From Verrucomicrobiota bacterium (GTDB lineage Bacteria > Verrucomicrobiota > Lentisphaeria > Oligosphaerales > Oligosphaeraceae), in contig JAKLHU010000142.1 in the NCBI GenBank assembly GCA_022709995.1, positions 1 through 6,176 on the forward strand: DNA of 6,176 nt, given 5' to 3'. A program made the translations under genes and the position numbers. This document shows, piece after piece, positions 6,071 to 6,176 of this stretch. A model generated the notes under the pieces. It saw nothing but the letters and a program-made list of their open reading frames with translations, searched no databases and had not been told where the DNA came from. Position 1 is the first letter of the stretch. Every line of letters starts with the position of its first letter.

Positions 6071-6176
6071 GAAGAAGCGCCAGACGCCAGGCTGGAGACT
6101 GTTCGGAGGTCTCAAGTCATGGGAAAGATACTATTTCAGATGAAGCGCCAGACGCCAAGCTGGGGACTGTTCGGAG
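6071..6176. repeat. Two 38-bp direct repeats, 68-bp period, running off the right edge
   Basis: Copy 1 is 6071-6108 and copy 2 is 6139-6176. They match at 35 of 38 positions; the differences are at repeat positions 3 (A/T), 20 (G/A) and 26 (A/G). Both contain AAGCGCCAGACGCCA and GACTGTTCGGAG. The 30 bases between them are unique within the window. The window ends exactly at the last matching base, so copy 2 may be longer and more copies may follow. It could be the start of a tandem array, two copies of a dispersed intergenic repeat, or a duplication inside a small ORF. Two imperfect copies do not make a CRISPR array. Confidence 0.85.
6119..6176 (+). CDS. Possible start of a small ORF inside the repeat (partial, runs off right)
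   Basis: ATG at 6119 is preceded by GGAGG at 6105-6109 with nine bases between, a good Shine-Dalgarno. The open frame reads MGKILFQMKRQTPSWGLFG and runs off the window. Copy 1 of the repeat, read in a different frame (ATG at 6063, without a Shine-Dalgarno), gives the related KRQTPGWRLFGG and stops with TGA at 6141-6143. No known domain is recognised. All three differences between the repeats change the amino acid in this reading, which argues against conserved coding, so this is tentative. Confidence 0.25.
   Translation, partial: MGKILFQMKRQTPSWGLFG

Noticed and set aside
6071..6176. CRISPR array
   Set aside because: Only two copies are visible, with three mismatches in 38 bases, one 30-base separator and no cas gene in view. 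More sequence to the right is needed before that label could be used.

Overview
The window looks like chromosomal DNA from a GC-rich bacterium of the PVC group, most likely Lentisphaerota (Victivallis-like) or a close relative. The main clue is the type II secretion-like prepilin protein, with its [18 protein letters not shown] segment and C-terminal H-X9-DG motif; this family is greatly expanded in Lentisphaerota, Verrucomicrobia and Planctomycetes. The placement is an inference from protein style. No rRNA or other marker gene is present.

Layout, left to right: (1) 1-84 (+) is the tail of a membrane protein that enters from the left, ending in one transmembrane helix and a short basic, Pro-rich end. 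(2) 192-836 (-) is a complete DUF2959-type lipoprotein converging on it, with a long stem-loop between the two stop codons. (3) 837-1353 is non-coding, with palindromes including a perfect 11-bp inverted repeat. (4) 1354-2136 (-) is a complete H-X9-DG prepilin-like protein. (5) 2137-2749 is a divergent regulatory region: an extended -10 promoter reading left, a CGCAGATTA-type short repeat, and a good sigma70 promoter reading right. (6) 2750-5725 (+) is a complete 991-residue NAD-type glutamate dehydrogenase of the large (115 kDa-like) class, a stand-alone unit with its own promoter, Shine-Dalgarno and strong intrinsic terminator. (7) 5834-6176 has no convincing gene until the right edge, where two near-identical 38-bp direct repeats 68 bp apart run out of the window; the second overlaps a possible small ORF with a good ribosome binding site.

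The genes do not form an operon or an obvious joint system: a catabolic enzyme (glutamate to 2-oxoglutarate and ammonium), an envelope lipoprotein and a pseudopilin-like surface or secretion protein. I do not see a defence system, mobile element with a transposase, or new multi-gene system. The least explained parts are the right-edge repeats, the palindromes in 1060-1210, and the inverted repeat over the predicted prepilin transcription start.
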